From: Stomoxys calcitrans
Taxonomy: Eukaryota; Arthropoda; Insecta; Diptera; Muscidae
Length of the DNA: 64,000 bases
Direction: 5' to 3'
NCBI RefSeq assembly: GCF_963082655.1
Contig: NC_081552.1
Location: 123,108,458-123,172,457, forward strand
The notes below the pieces were generated by a model that saw only the letters and a program-made list of their open reading frames with translations, searched no databases and was not told the DNA's origin. Both the position numbers and the translations under genes were made by a program. Shown in pieces: positions 34,001-45,383 of this stretch; within the stretch, counting starts at the first letter, position 1; every line of letters starts with the position of its first letter.

Positions 34001-34113
34001 TTTTTATACCCACCACCATATGATGGTGGTATACTTATCTAGTCATTCCGTTTGAAACACCTCTAAATATTCGTCTAAGATCTTATAAAGTATATATATT
34101 TTAAATATATAAA

Positions 34114-34144
<31 letters not shown>

Positions 34145-34666
34145 TTTTGATCGTCTCGACGTTCTGAGTTGATCTAGCCATGTCCATCCGGTCGAACGTG
34201 TAGAGGTTGCCGCTTGAAATTTTGCACAGATACTTAATATTCATGTAGGTTGTGGGGATTGCAAATGGGCCATATCGGTTCAGATTTAGATGTAGCTCCC
34301 AAATAAACTGATCTTTCGATTTGACTTCTTGAGCCCCTGGAAGCCGAAATTTTTGCCCGATTGAGCTGAAATTGAGCAAGTAGTGTTTTGCTTTGTATTT
34401 TATTAACTTTGCCAAATACGGTCTAAATCAGTCTATTACCTGATATAACTCCCATATAAACCGATCTCCCGATTTGACTTATTGAGCCCTTACAAGCCGC
34501 AATTTTGGTCCGATTTGGCTGAAATTGAGCATGTAGTGTTTTGTTATGTATTTTAACAATAGTGCCAAATACGGTTCAAATCGGTCTATGACCGGATATA
34601 GCTCCCATATAAACCGATCATCCGATTTGATTTCTTGAGTCCTTACAAGCAGCAAAACATTCAATA
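34001..34666 (+). mobile_element. HINE, forward, 3' end missing
   Basis: Head TTTTTATACCCACCACCATAT, (TA)n expansion at 34090-34142 within the box, three repeat units. Duplicated at 43196-43861. Confidence 0.8.
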
Positions 34667-35060
34667 TTTGGTACCACTTATCGTATATTTGTCAAGACAT
34701 CGATCATTTTTAGCAAATTTTTATAGTCAGCATTTCGTACTTTTTCGTACCTAAACGTACGAATGTCACAAAAGTCCGTTTTACCTCTATGCACTAAAAC
34801 TTTCAAAATATTCTTTCGTTACGGATAAGGCTAAAACTATTAAAATTACGATACAGTTACACCTTGATATTGGGTGCACCATCGAGGGCAGCGAAGCGAC
34901 CGGGCATATGCTAGCATATTCCTAATTTAGAGAATTTATATTGACGTAGCAATTTTTTCAAATATTTTGAATTAAAAAAAAATTTAATTCTAAATATAAT
35001 TCGTTTTCTTAATATTATATGACCATTTAGCAAAGAAAGCTGGATTTAATTATACTTTTC
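34667..35060 (+). other. region upstream of the retrotransposon ORF
   Basis: AT-rich, with a short GCAGCGAAGCGACCGGGC that resembles the inverse family-B head at 34890. The 5' end of the retrotransposon probably lies here but cannot be fixed. Confidence 0.3.
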
Positions 35061-35501
35061 TTGTGGCTAATGACGCTGTTTCCATATCATAATGGAATCT
35101 TCATCGGCAAGGGCTGCCGCCTCAGTGTACGTGTTCGTCTTTTTTCGTCATGGGAGAGGCACATCCCGGAGTGCCTTCTCCGTATGCTTTTGGTCCGTGC
35201 CGGGATTGAAAAGAACCCCGGACCCTGGTTCTGTTTCGTTTGCCAGAACCGCCTTCATCATCGGTCAGTGTCGGTGAGGTGTAACAGGTGCTTGGAGTGG
35301 GTACATTTCCGTTCTTGCTCTGGCCTTACTTCGCTACGGGAGTATAGCCATACTGGCTATGTCGCTAGGTGCTGTGCGAACATAGCCAGCAGTGGGTCAC
35401 AAGCGTCGCCGTCGTCGCCTTCGGCGTCCTCGTCGTCGGACTATGTGACCCCCCCCCCCGACCTCTCCCGTACGGCAATTTATGCAAAGACAGCACGCTA
35501 G
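35061..35501 (+). pseudogene. non-LTR retrotransposon, N-terminal part with 2A-like motif and PHD-like finger, copy 1 (frameshifted)
   Basis: The frame holds AGIEKNPGP at residues 47-55, a sequence like the 2A ribosome-skipping motif D(V/I)ExNPGP but with Gly in place of Asp, preceded by the hydrophobic stretch CLLRMLLVR. After it is a zinc-binding pattern: C58-x2-C61, C74-x2-C77, H82-x3-C86 and C104-C105, PHD-like. A Ser-rich linker follows. A run of 11 C at 35449-35459 shifts the frame, so this copy ends at 35501 and the endonuclease is read separately (35482-36186). In copy 2 the run is 10 C and the two are one ORF. Confidence 0.8.
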
Positions 35502-36186
35502 CCCTACTATTGCCAGGCCAGTGTCGGGAAATGTATCGTTCTTGCAGTTAAACTGCAATGGACTGCGAGGCAAGATTGATGAGATTGTAGATTTTATGAG
35601 TCGGAAGAGCATATCGGTCGCAGCGATCCAGGAGACAAAGCTGACTAACACCTGCAGCTTGCACAGTTGTCACGGCTACAATGTGCTACATAAGGATCGC
35701 TCAAGGAATGGAGGTGGGGGATTGGCCTTCGTTATACACCATTCCGTGCAGTATAGACTTATCTCGCCTGCGCTTGACGCTAGTGACCCATACATGGAAT
35801 GTATGGGGGTAGCAGTCAGGTCTGGTACTGCCGAGATAGAGATATACAACGTGTATATACCGCCGGTTGGCAGCTGTGTCCCGATTAATGGCCAGGCCTA
35901 CAGCCCCGACATAAGTGGGTTGCTATCTGGCCATAGTCGTCTGGTTCTGGGGGATTTTAATGCACATCACTCGTCATGGCATTCTCCCCTAGGCAACGAC
36001 CAGGGTGGCATAGCTTTGGCAGAGCAGATAGATAGCTCCACGTTTTGCACGGTGAATGAGGATGCCCCCACTAGGATTACGAGGAGGTGCAGCAGCTCGC
36101 CAGACATCTCAATCGCATCCTCTGATCTCCTGAGTGACGTATCCTGGCAAGCCGTCATCTCTTTGGGGCAGACCACCTCCCCATAA
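35482..36186 (+). pseudogene. non-LTR retrotransposon APE endonuclease, copy 1
   Basis: The APE-type endonuclease nicks target DNA to prime reverse transcription. Seen motifs, in order: VSFLQLNCNGLRGK (metal-binding Asn), AIQETKLT (Glu), GGGGLAFVIH, GDFNAHHSSWHS (Asp/Asn) and SSPDISIASS (Asp). The frame ends early: a frameshift near 36170 breaks the SLG-x-DH block, after which HLPIILTIDRPPDFI continues in another frame. The ORF would originally have run into the RT without a stop. Confidence 0.88.
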
Positions 36187-36189
36187 TCC

Positions 36190-37556
36190 TCACCATCGAC
36201 CGACCACCCGACTTCATAACCTCTGAGCGCCGGACGTTCATCAACTACAAGAAGGCCAATTGGACTGGCTTCAGAGAGTATACCAATCGCCGCTTCAATG
36301 AACTGCCACCCCCCTCTGATGTGCTTGTGGCCGAGAGGAAATTCCGAGACATCATCAACGCAGCAGCCGCTCGCTTTATACCAGCCGGTCGAATACCGCA
36401 AGTGCGACCCAACTTCCCGGCGCAAGCAGTGGTACTCGCAGACGAGCGTGATGGGATTCGTGCTATGGACCCCGCTAACCCCAGAATCAGCGAGCTGAAT
36501 CTGGAAATAAACAGGGTAGTCAACGAACATAAGCGGAATTTGTGGCTGGAACACTTGGAGCAATGTAACTTAGGCACCGGTGCAGGCAAATTGTGGGCCA
36601 CTGTTAAGTCTCTCTCGAACCCCGGTAGACGGGACGACAGGACCTCAGTCACTTTTGGCGAGTTAACCGTGACTGATCCGAAGAGATGCGCCAGGTTGTT
36701 CAACCGTCAATTTATCGTGCATCCCGAGAGAGACAGGGAAAGGAGGAGAGCCATTCGCCGTATTCGTGGTCTCCGAGCCGATGAACAGCCATCACAATTT
36801 ACCGTGGGCGAAGTTACGAATGTCATCCGTGGCGCCAAATCTTCCAAGGCGTTGGGCCCCGACGGAATCTCTACATTGATGCTGAAGAATCTGGATTTAC
36901 CTGGAGTTGAGTACCTTACCACTGTCCTTAACCTGTCATTGAACACTCTTATAGTTCCCGATGTCTGGAAAATGGGCAGAGTGATCCCGCCTGGTAAAGA
37001 CCCGAGTTTGGGGGAGTCGTACAGACCGATCTCCCTTCTCTCACCAGTGGCTAAGACGCTTGAGGCATTACTCCTCCCGAGCCTCGTAGGAGAATTTCCA
37101 TTCGCCGAGCATCAACACGGATTTCGGAGACTGCACAGCACAACAACAGCTTTGCATGCCATCACCACACACATTTGTCGTGGCTTCAATCAACCCAGGC
37201 GATGTGATAGGACGGTCCTCGTGGCACTGGACCTATCGAAGGCATTCGACACGGTCAGCCATGCCAAATTATTTGAGGACATCGCCAACACGTCCCTCCA
37301 GCCAGGCCTTAAACGTTGGGTCGCGAATTATCTGTGTGGCCGCCAGTCATTTGTGGAATTTAGGGATAAGAAGTCAAAACACCGTAGAGTGAAACAGGGA
37401 GTTCCCCAAGGCGGGGTGATATCTCCGGCTCTGTTTAACCTCTACCTATCCTCCATCCCACCTCCTCCAGACGGCATAGAGATCGAATCATATGCGGACG
37501 ACTGCACGATCTTGGCATCAGGCCCCCACCCATTGATGACATCTGCGATAGGTTGA
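36190..37556 (+). pseudogene. non-LTR retrotransposon reverse transcriptase, copy 1
   Basis: The 411-codon ORF after the first ATG (36321) is the RT core. Motifs: KALGPDGIS (176-184), ESYRPISLLSPVAKTLE (232-248), HQHGFRRLHSTTTAL (265-279), motif A ALDLSKAFDTV (D304), motif B KQGVPQGGVISPALFN (358-373) and motif C SYADDCTIL (D393, D394). All catalytic Asp residues are in place. Upstream sequence to about 36190 is in the same frame and holds the linker (FREYTNRRFNELPPP). A frameshift at about 37530 separates the thumb. Closest in style to the Jockey group; I do not assign a named element. Confidence 0.9.
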
Positions 37557-38719
37557 ACGTCTACCTCAACGAGCTTGCCTCATATTTCGCTGCAAGAAAT
37601 CTGAAGATATCCGCCACCAAATCTTCAGCCACACTGTTCACTATAAATACGCGTGAGGTGAATTCTGAGCTGACTGTGATGGTCGATGGAGAATTGATTC
37701 CGACCATCAAGTGTCCCAAAATACTTGGCGTCACATTTGACAGCTCCTGCACTTTCTCCCCACATGCCACAGCAATCTGCAATAAAGTCAAAAGTAGAAA
37801 CAAGGTCCTCAAGTCACTCGCTGGCAGCACTTGGGGTGCAGACAAAGAAACCTTGTTAACCACGTACAAAGCAATTGGCCGGTCTGTGGTAAGTTATGCA
37901 GCGCCAGTGTGGTCCCGTCAGCTTTGTGACACGCAGTGGAATAATATTCAGATCTGTCAGAATGCCGCCCTCCGAACTGCGACGGGCTGTCTCCTTAGTT
38001 CTCATGTGGACCACCTCCATCAGGAGACAAAGATCCTACCAGTGCGAAGACATAACTACATGCTGTCTAAGCAATACCTTTTGAGCTGTTATCGCAGAAA
38101 TCATCCAAATCATCATCTTGTGGATAGATACCCACCGCCCAGAAGCCTTAAGGTAGATCTACATGATCTAGAGCGTGAGGTCCAGCGCTACAAGAGAGAA
38201 CCTCTAGATCAAGCGGCATATCAAGCGAGTCTGAACAACATTCATGCAGACACGGTAGCAGACGCGTTAACTGGCTACCGGGTGAATGTAGTCCTTGGAG
38301 AACGACCGCCACCCATTGCACCCGAAGAAATCGACCTCCCCCAGCAAACCAGAGTGGTTCTGGCTCAATTACGTTCCGGCAGATGCAGCCGCCTCAATTC
38401 CCACAGAGCTAGGATTGATGCCGACGTGCAAGATTTATGTCCCGATTGTAACCAGGGACCGCACGATACTCGTCACCTGTTTAACTGCCCGGCCAGACCC
38501 ACTCGACTCAGACCCAGATCCCTGTGGACGCACCCCATCTTAGTCGCGGAGTTCCTGGGTCTTGACACTCAACAGAATCAAGCAGACGAAAGAAAGTACA
38601 CAATAAACTGCTACAACAACAACAACAACAAACTATGGTTGGCTCTCGATGTCCACAGATCACATGCGATAGATATATCAGAAGTACCTTCTAACTTATA
38701 TCGGGGATCCAATACCTGA
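37553..38719 (+). pseudogene. non-LTR retrotransposon thumb and C-terminal zinc finger, copy 1
   Basis: ELASYFAARNLKISATKSS and CPKILGVTFDSSCTFSPHA are the RT motif D/E thumb. Then SVVSYAAPVWS and a C-terminal finger CPDCNQGPHDTRHLFNCP, with the PTRLRPRSLW tail usual in insect Jockey-like elements. The 3' end has a CAACAACAACAACAA repeat (38610-38631), a short tail seen in Jockey-like elements; the frame runs on through it. Confidence 0.88.
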
Positions 38720-39319
38720 CAGTAGTTTAGAAAACCTTAGTTTTCAAGTGTGTTATAAGGCACATCCGTGGCTATCAGTTCCGACAAAGCCGTGTCAATG
38801 TCATTCTTTGGCTTTGAGTTTGTGTCATAACAACAGCTCTTTTAAAGTAAGAAGCTACAGAATGCATCGACGATCTACGACTGCTGCTTGTCGATGCGAT
38901 GTTTTCAGTATCCGTCGAAATGGTTGGAGAGCTGGAATCTGGGACATGCATTTCCAAGCCAATGTTTTTTTTTTTTTCAAATGATCGCGCAAGTTAAAAG
39001 TATTTTCACTTGTTTTGAACCAGGGAGTCGGAGCCAAATGGGCGTGGAGCGTGGCGGAGCGGACTGAAGCAGACCTATTTTTGTCGGAGCGGGAGTGGAG
39101 TGGAAGAGAAATTTCTTGAATCTCAAGCGGAGCGGAGTGATTTCCAATCTCAAAATTTGTTCCGCTCAGACAATGTAAAAATCTTTAAGATACACATTCT
39201 TTGGATTAACGAACTTATTATTTTGGTGAATTAAACGAAAATTTTAAATAATTACATTAACATGAGATAACCTTAGAGAGCAGATTAGTATCATTTTTAA
39301 AATTTCGTCTTCAAGTCAA
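38640..39319. other. spacer with GGAGCGG-rich stretch
   Basis: 39020-39180 has repeated GGAGCGG/GGAGTGG motifs (low-complexity). The rest is unassigned. Duplicated at 47834-48513. Confidence 0.4.
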
Positions 39320-39470
39320 AACAAGTGAAAACAAGCTAAGTGCGATAGGGCAAACTACTATATACCAATCTCCATTGATGGCATTTGTCAAGTTTTTTTT
39401 TTATAAGTTGAAAGTAAAAGGGATCAAGCAACAAACTCCATGGATTTTTATATCCACTACCATAGGAACT
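39320..39470 (-). mobile_element. decayed HINE end
   Basis: AACAAGTGAAAACAAGC, ATATACCAATCTCCATTGATG and GCATTTGTCAAG resemble the reverse 3' end, strongly diverged. Duplicated at 48514. Confidence 0.4.
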
Positions 39471-39477
39471 TTAAATC

Positions 39478-40600
39478 CAACATTTTGGAAAGGGCAAGAA
39501 AGGCAACTCTTGCCCCATACACCTGCAAAAGAGCCATTGGCAAAAGTTGGGGGTTTAGACCGCGTGTCATGCATTGGGTGTTTACTGGAGTGGTATGACC
39601 TATAATGCCATATGGTGTTGTGGTTTGGTGGAGGGCGCTTCAAAAGTCCACCTTCAGCTCAATACTTAACCGGGTTCAAAGGATGGCCTGTTTGTGCATC
39701 ACAGCCGCACTGAGAACGACACCATCTGATGCACTGAATTTAATGCTACATCTAATGTCTCTTGACATTGTGTGACAAATTGCTGCGACCACTGCTGTGA
39801 GGTTAAAGGAACTTTCTCTTTGGTCATGTGGCGGTGTGTTATCCTTGATACAATGTCCAATGTTCGAGGTAGTGTGGACAAAAAGTACTGCACCACTATT
39901 TGGACAAAAAGTACTGCACCACTATTCTCGATAGAACCGATTGCAACTACGATATCTCCAATAATAGAAGTTAAATAAACTTCTATACGGATGGTTCCAA
40001 ACTAAACGACCAGGCGTGCTTTTGGATGTTCTCTAAAGATATAGAACTGGTCATATCGAAAAGGTTACCCGACCACTGCAATGTGTATCAAGCGGAGATC
40101 TTTGCAATTTAGGAAGTAGTGAAATGGCTAAGATATAATGTCATAACGACAATTGGCATAAATATGCCAGGCAGCCATTAAATTCCTGGAGAACGTAAAA
40201 AACAAAAACCGCCCTCGACTGTCGTAGATCTCTCAACGAGATGGCTAAACAGTTCACAATTCACCTGTTCTGGGTGCAGGGCCACAGAGATGTACAAGGG
40301 ATTTGTAAAGCGGACGAGCTTGCGAGATAAGCAACTAACTTTCACATTTCAAGGAAACTGGAATCTGTGGTTATGCCTCTTGCGACATATAAGCTAAGTT
40401 TTCAGGATTAGGCTCAAGGCACAACGAAAAGATGGTCACAAAGAGGGGACTGTGAGCATTCCAAAACTTTGTGGCCTACTCTAGACTTGAAGAGGTCTAC
40501 TGCTTTGATGTCATTTGGCTAGAACAGACGTCTAAGTCATTGTGTCAGTCATGACAGACTGAAGGTTGCCAGCAACGACTTTTGCATGAAATGATATGAA
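39478..40600 (+). pseudogene. LINE ORF2 C-terminal and RNase H relic, copy 1
   Basis: Frame-corrected reading gives NILERARKATLAPYTCKRAI, PIMPYGVVVWWRALQKS, LNRVQRMACLCITAALRTT and SDALNLMLHLMSLDI, the segment after the RT thumb of an R1/LOA-like LINE. Then an RNase H domain: NFYTDGSKLNDQACFW (first Asp), YQAEIFAI (Glu, stop follows) and HLFWVQGHRDV-type sequence. The relic ends near the CATGACAGACTGAAGG block at 40550. There are several stops, so it is dead. Duplicated at 48672-49794. Confidence 0.62.
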
Positions 40601-41098
40601 AAAGCGAATTATTTGCCTTTTTTTTTGGTAAAAAATTACTTTCCTTGATTAGTCTTTATTGAAAAAACTTGCTTACATACCTTTATTTTTACTTTTTCGT
40701 TCGTGAAGAGGATATATATTGTAGTAGATGATTTTTAAGACACATTTGAACAAGATATGTCACCAAAAATTTACAAAAAATTTACTAAAAAATGTCGATT
40801 TTGAAACCATATTTGCCCGAAAAGGGCATTTTGGGAATTTTCATGAAAAAATCGGGCAGAATTTATTTTAGTTTTTTTAAGAACAATTTTGTCTGCAAAA
40901 TTCAAAAAGAATTTTTTTATTTGTGATTTTCTTAGAATTTTTTCAATATGAATTTTCGTTTTCAAAAAATCTAATAATTAAATTCTTGCCACATTCTTGC
41001 TTACAAAAATTTCTCACCGAATATCTTCATTTTTTATGTTATCATACTATTTTTGTCTTCTACAAGTCTAGACCTTTTTGAACGATGTATAATTTATA
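40601..41098. other. AT-rich spacer, nothing recognised
   Basis: No gene or element recognised. Duplicated at 49795-50292. Confidence 0.4.
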
Positions 41099-42093
41099 TA
41101 AAAAACTAGCCGAACCGGGTCCGCACCGCTGCGCCATCTTTAACTTGCTAATATCTTTTTAGGGTGGGGACACTTCGCCCTGAATGCGATATCGAATTCG
41201 TGCCACTGTAGCCTATGACGCTGAACGCGTTCCTCCCACGTTACCCCAAAAAAACACCAACCAAAATCAAAAGTGGACCGATAAGGACAATATGGGTATC
41301 AAATGAAAAGTATGCGGGAGTAGATAACGAATCTGCCATACAAATTCATGTCGAAGTATAGGGGGTCACCCCACCCCATAAAAACGGCCAAAATGAACAC
41401 ATTAGACAATCGCGGATATAGGGGACTCTGTTTGTTCCATATAGACTAAAAAACGGCAGAACAAATTTTCGCGTATTGTGTAGGTTGGTCTGGAAGGAAA
41501 CAAAGGCTATATAATTTTTCGATATTGGACGGTTGGCGGACCCTCCCCCTTATGCCAAAAATACAACCCAAAGTCAAAAGCCAATCGAGACAATATAGGT
41601 ATCAAATGAAAGGTATTGCAAAAAAAAATACGAATATGGTATTGCAATTTGAGTCTAAGTACCCATAGGGCCGCCCCAACCCCAAAACTCCCCCAAACAG
41701 ACATATTGGACGTTCGTTTCAACTGAACTTCATTTCCGTTGGGAAAAAAGAACGAATGTTATATCTATTTTCAGTGCAAAGTGTCGCCCCAGCCCCAAAA
41801 CACCCTCCAAACGGCTCATATTAACAGGCCATGCCAATATGGGGATCAAATTTAAGGGATTTGGAAGTGCAGTACGAATTTGATATTCATATTTGAGTCG
41901 AATGTCTGAGGTGCCTCCCATCCCCTAAAAAGCTCTTCTGATTACCCTACTTTTTAAAAACACCAGGAACCGAGCAGGGGAAAACTTCTCACACATAAAT
42001 GAGTGCTTTGCGATTCAAGTTTAAACTTAATGATAAAATATAAGAGAGTTACAGATGGCGCAGCGAAGCGGGACGGGTTCGGCTAGTTTTTTA
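41099..42093. repeat. family-B foldback with outward inverted heads, copy 1
   Basis: Left end TAAAAAACTAGCCGAACC, with GGGTCCGCACCGCTGCGCC next to it. Right end is the inverse: GGCGCAGCGAAGCGGGAC and GGTTCGGCTAGTTTTTTA. So the copy has inverted repeats of about 40 bp. The interior holds diverged family-B blocks and, at 41985-42045, the reversed tail of the tRNA-derived SINE (TTCTCACACATAAATGAG). It could be one TIR element or two inverted head copies. Confidence 0.65.
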
Positions 42094-42155
42094 TGAATTC
42101 GAAACCTCTGAGCAGTATTTGAGAAATTTGGTGTTTGCTATTTATCGCCATCAAA

Positions 42156-42855
42156 CACGACGTGTTTTGTCATGATATCCAACAACTGTGCCGAGTATGG
42201 TTCAAATTGGTTCATAACTTGCAGTAGCTGCCATATAAACCGATCTTGGGTCTTGACTTCTTGAGCCTATAGAGTGCGCAATTCTTATCGGATTTGAATG
42301 AATGTTTGCAAGAAGTATTTTTGTATGATATCCAACAGCTGAACCAAGTATGGTTCATAACCTGATATAAACAGATCTGGGGACTTGACTTCTTGAACTT
42401 CTAGAGGGCGCAATTCCTATCCGATTTGGCTGAAATTTTGCATGACGTACTTTAATCTTACTTCCAACAACTGTGTCAAAAAAGGTTCAAATCGGTTCAT
42501 AGCCTGATATAGCTGCCATATAAGCCGTTCTAGGATCTTGACTTCTTGAGCCTCTAGAGGTCGCAATTATTATCCGATTTGCATGTACAACGGATCCTCT
42601 CATGACCATCAACATACGTGTTTATTATGTACTTAATCGGTCTATAGCCTGATACAGCTCCCATAAAAATCGATCTCTCTATTTTACTTCTTGAGCACCC
42701 AAAGGGCTCAATTCTTATTCAAATTGGATGACATTTTACACAGGTCTACAACATATAATTCAATTGTGGTCCAAAGCGGACCATATCGTGTTATCGATCT
42801 AATAGCAGAGCAAATCTTTTTTTATATTCTTTTTTTTACTTAAGAAGAGATGCCG
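42156..42855 (+). mobile_element. HINE fragment in copy 2 (5'-truncated by the duplication junction)
   Basis: Begins inside a 153-bp unit at the junction and continues as in copy 1. Confidence 0.85.
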
Positions 42856-43195
42856 AAATATTTAGTGTGCGGTAATACATCCGGAAAAAATTTTTGCAAA
42901 ATCTCGGCTTCTATTCCGTTCAGATTTAATTCTGGACGTATTATTTATTTTCATATTAATCCTTTGTTTTATTTTATTAATATAGTCCAAATTTACACGT
43001 TGCGAATATAAATTTCGTATATTAACTATTCGGAATTGACTAGAAATTATTTCTCCTACACCACTGCAGCATATTAAATTTCTTCCTCTAATTATATTCT
43101 GAGACAAGAATGGAAAACATTATTTGAACAGAAAGAAGAGATAGATATCGTGACTTACCAAATTTACCTTGGTAATTGTATTTCATATTTTTGCA
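42856..43195. other. unassigned segment, duplicate of 33664-34000
   Basis: Same 81-codon reverse frame (42862-43107). Confidence 0.3.
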
Positions 43196-43308
43196 TTTTT
43201 ATACCCACCACCATATGATGGTGGTATACTTATCTAGTCATTCCGTTTGAAACACCTCTAAATATTCGTCTAAGATCTTATAAAGTATATATATTTTAAA
43301 TATATAAA

Positions 43309-43339
<31 letters not shown>

Positions 43340-43861
43340 TTTTGATCGTCTCGACGTTCTGAGTTGATCTAGCCATGTCCATCCGGTCGAACGTGTAGAG
43401 GTTGCCGCTTGAAATTTTGCACAGATACTTAATATTCATGTAGGTTGTGGGGATTGCAAATGGGCCATATCGGTTCAGATTTAGATGTAGCTCCCAAATA
43501 AACTGATCTTTCGATTTGACTTCTTGAGCCCCTGGAAGCCGAAATTTTTGCCCGATTGAGCTGAAATTGAGCAAGTAGTGTTTTGCTTTGTATTTTATTA
43601 ACTTTGCCAAATACGGTCTAAATCAGTCTATTACCTGATATAACTCCCATATAAACCGATCTCCCGATTTGACTTATTGAGCCCTTACAAGCCGCAATTT
43701 TGGTCCGATTTGGCTGAAATTGAGCATGTAGTGTTTTGTTATGTATTTTAACAATAGTGCCAAATACGGTTCAAATCGGTCTATGACCGGATATAGCTCC
43801 CATATAAACCGATCATCCGATTTGATTTCTTGAGTCCTTACAAGCAGCAAAACATTCAATA
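43196..43861 (+). mobile_element. HINE with (TA)n, duplicate of 34001-34666
   Basis: No difference found from copy 1. Confidence 0.8.
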
Positions 43862-44255
43862 TTTGGTACCACTTATCGTATATTTGTCAAGACATCGATC
43901 ATTTTTAGCAAATTTTTATAGTCAGCATTTCGTACTTTTTCGTACCTAAACGTACGAATGTCACAAAAGTCCGTTTTACCTCTATGCACTAAAACTTTCA
44001 AAATATTCTTTCGTTACGGATAAGGCTAAAACTATTAAAATTACGATACAGTTACACCTTGATATTGGGTGCACCATCGAGGGCAGCGAAGCGACCGGGC
44101 ATATGCTAGCATATTCCTAATTTAGAGAATTTATATTGACGTAGCAATTTTTTCAAATATTTTGAATTAAAAAAAAATTTAATTCTAAATATAATTCGTT
44201 TTCTTAATATTATATGACCATTTAGCAAAGAAAGCTGGATTTAATTATACTTTTC

Positions 44256-45380
44256 TTGTGGCTAATGACGCTGTTTCCATATCATAATGGAATCTTCATC
44301 GGCAAGGGCTGCCGCCTCAGTGTACGTGTTCGTCTTTTTTCGTCATGGGAGAGGCACATCCCGGAGTGCCTTCTCCGTATGCTTTTGGTCCGTGCCGGGA
44401 TTGAAAAGAACCCCGGACCCTGGTTCTGTTTCGTTTGCCAGAACCGCCTTCATCATCGGTCAGTGTCGGTGAGGTGTAACAGGTGCTTGGAGTGGGTACA
44501 TTTCCGTTCTTGCTCTGGCCTTACTTCGCTACGGGAGTATAGCCATACTGGCTATGTCGCTAGGTGCTGTGCGAACATAGCCAGCAGTGGGTCACAAGCG
44601 TCGCCGTCGTCGCCTTCGGCGTCCTCGTCGTCGGACTATGTGACCCCCCCCCCGACCTCTCCCGTACGGCAATTTATGCAAAGACAGCACGCTAGCCCTA
44701 CTATTGCCAGGCCAGTGTCGGGAAATGTATCGTTCTTGCAGTTAAACTGCAATGGACTGCGAGGCAAGATTGATGAGATTGTAGATTTTATGAGTCGGAA
44801 GAGCATATCGGTCGCAGCGATCCAGGAGACAAAGCTGACTAACACCTGCAGCTTGCACAGTTGTCACGGCTACAATGTGCTACATAAGGATCGCTCAAGG
44901 AATGGAGGTGGGGGATTGGCCTTCGTTATACACCATTCCGTGCAGTATAGACTTATCTCGCCTGCGCTTGACGCTAGTGACCCATACATGGAATGTATGG
45001 GGGTAGCAGTCAGGTCTGGTACTGCCGAGATAGAGATATACAACGTGTATATACCGCCGGTTGGCAGCTGTGTCCCGATTAATGGCCAGGCCTACAGCCC
45101 CGACATAAGTGGGTTGCTATCTGGCCATAGTCGTCTGGTTCTGGGGGATTTTAATGCACATCACTCGTCATGGCATTCTCCCCTAGGCAACGACCAGGGT
45201 GGCATAGCTTTGGCAGAGCAGATAGATAGCTCCACGTTTTGCACGGTGAATGAGGATGCCCCCACTAGGATTACGAGGAGGTGCAGCAGCTCGCCAGACA
45301 TCTCAATCGCATCCTCTGATCTCCTGAGTGACGTATCCTGGCAAGCCGTCATCTCTTTGGGGCAGACCACCTCCCCATAA
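44256..45380 (+). CDS. non-LTR retrotransposon ORF: 2A-like motif, PHD-like finger and APE endonuclease fused, copy 2
   Basis: Here the C-run is 10 C and one 374-aa frame joins the modules. AGIEKNPGP (47-55) is followed at once by the PHD-like finger (C58-C105), a Ser/Pro linker (106-150) and the APE endonuclease (VSFLQLNCNGLRGK from 158, IQETKL at 189-194, GDFNAHHSSW, SSPDIS near the end). If the NPG|P motif works, ribosomes would release a short hydrophobic leader of about 54 aa and continue with the finger-endonuclease-RT polyprotein. The frame is cut by the shared frameshift near 45364. So the frame after 45380 moves to the RT ORF. Confidence 0.88.
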   Translation: MWLMTLFPYHNGIFIGKGCRLSVRVRLFSSWERHIPECLLRMLLVRAGIEKNPGPWFCFVCQNRLHHRSVSVRCNRCLEWVHFRSCSGLTSLREYSHTGYVARCCANIASSGSQASPSSPSASSSSDYVTPPPTSPVRQFMQRQHASPTIARPVSGNVSFLQLNCNGLRGKIDEIVDFMSRKSISVAAIQETKLTNTCSLHSCHGYNVLHKDRSRNGGGGLAFVIHHSVQYRLISPALDASDPYMECMGVAVRSGTAEIEIYNVYIPPVGSCVPINGQAYSPDISGLLSGHSRLVLGDFNAHHSSWHSPLGNDQGGIALAEQIDSSTFCTVNEDAPTRITRRCSSSPDISIASSDLLSDVSWQAVISLGQTTSP

Positions 45381-45383
45381 TCC

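Larger units (their letters stand above)
32961..42155. repeat. 9.2-kb tandem duplication, copy 1
   Basis: This segment is repeated directly at 42156-51349 with an offset of 9195. Every frame I compared has the same protein sequence apart from the effect of a single C-run difference (11 C at 35449-35459, 10 C in copy 2), after which the offset is 9194. The copy contains HINE fragments, the unassigned segment at 33664-34000, a non-LTR retrotransposon, a LINE relic and a family-B foldback. Confidence 0.9.

Noticed and set aside
34090..34142. (TA)n run as a regulatory element
   Set aside because: Simple repeat expansion within a HINE box, duplicated at 43285-43337.
35369..35551. Alternative frames over the C-run region
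   Set aside because: Overlap the finger/endonuclease frame; explained by frame shadows.
36245..36703. Long reverse-strand frames (152 and 198 aa) across the retrotransposon, also in copy 2
   Set aside because: Shadows of the GC-richer endonuclease/RT reading frame on the other strand.
39020..39180. GGAGCGG-rich stretch as a CpG promoter
   Set aside because: Low-complexity repeat without adjacent gene; not supported.
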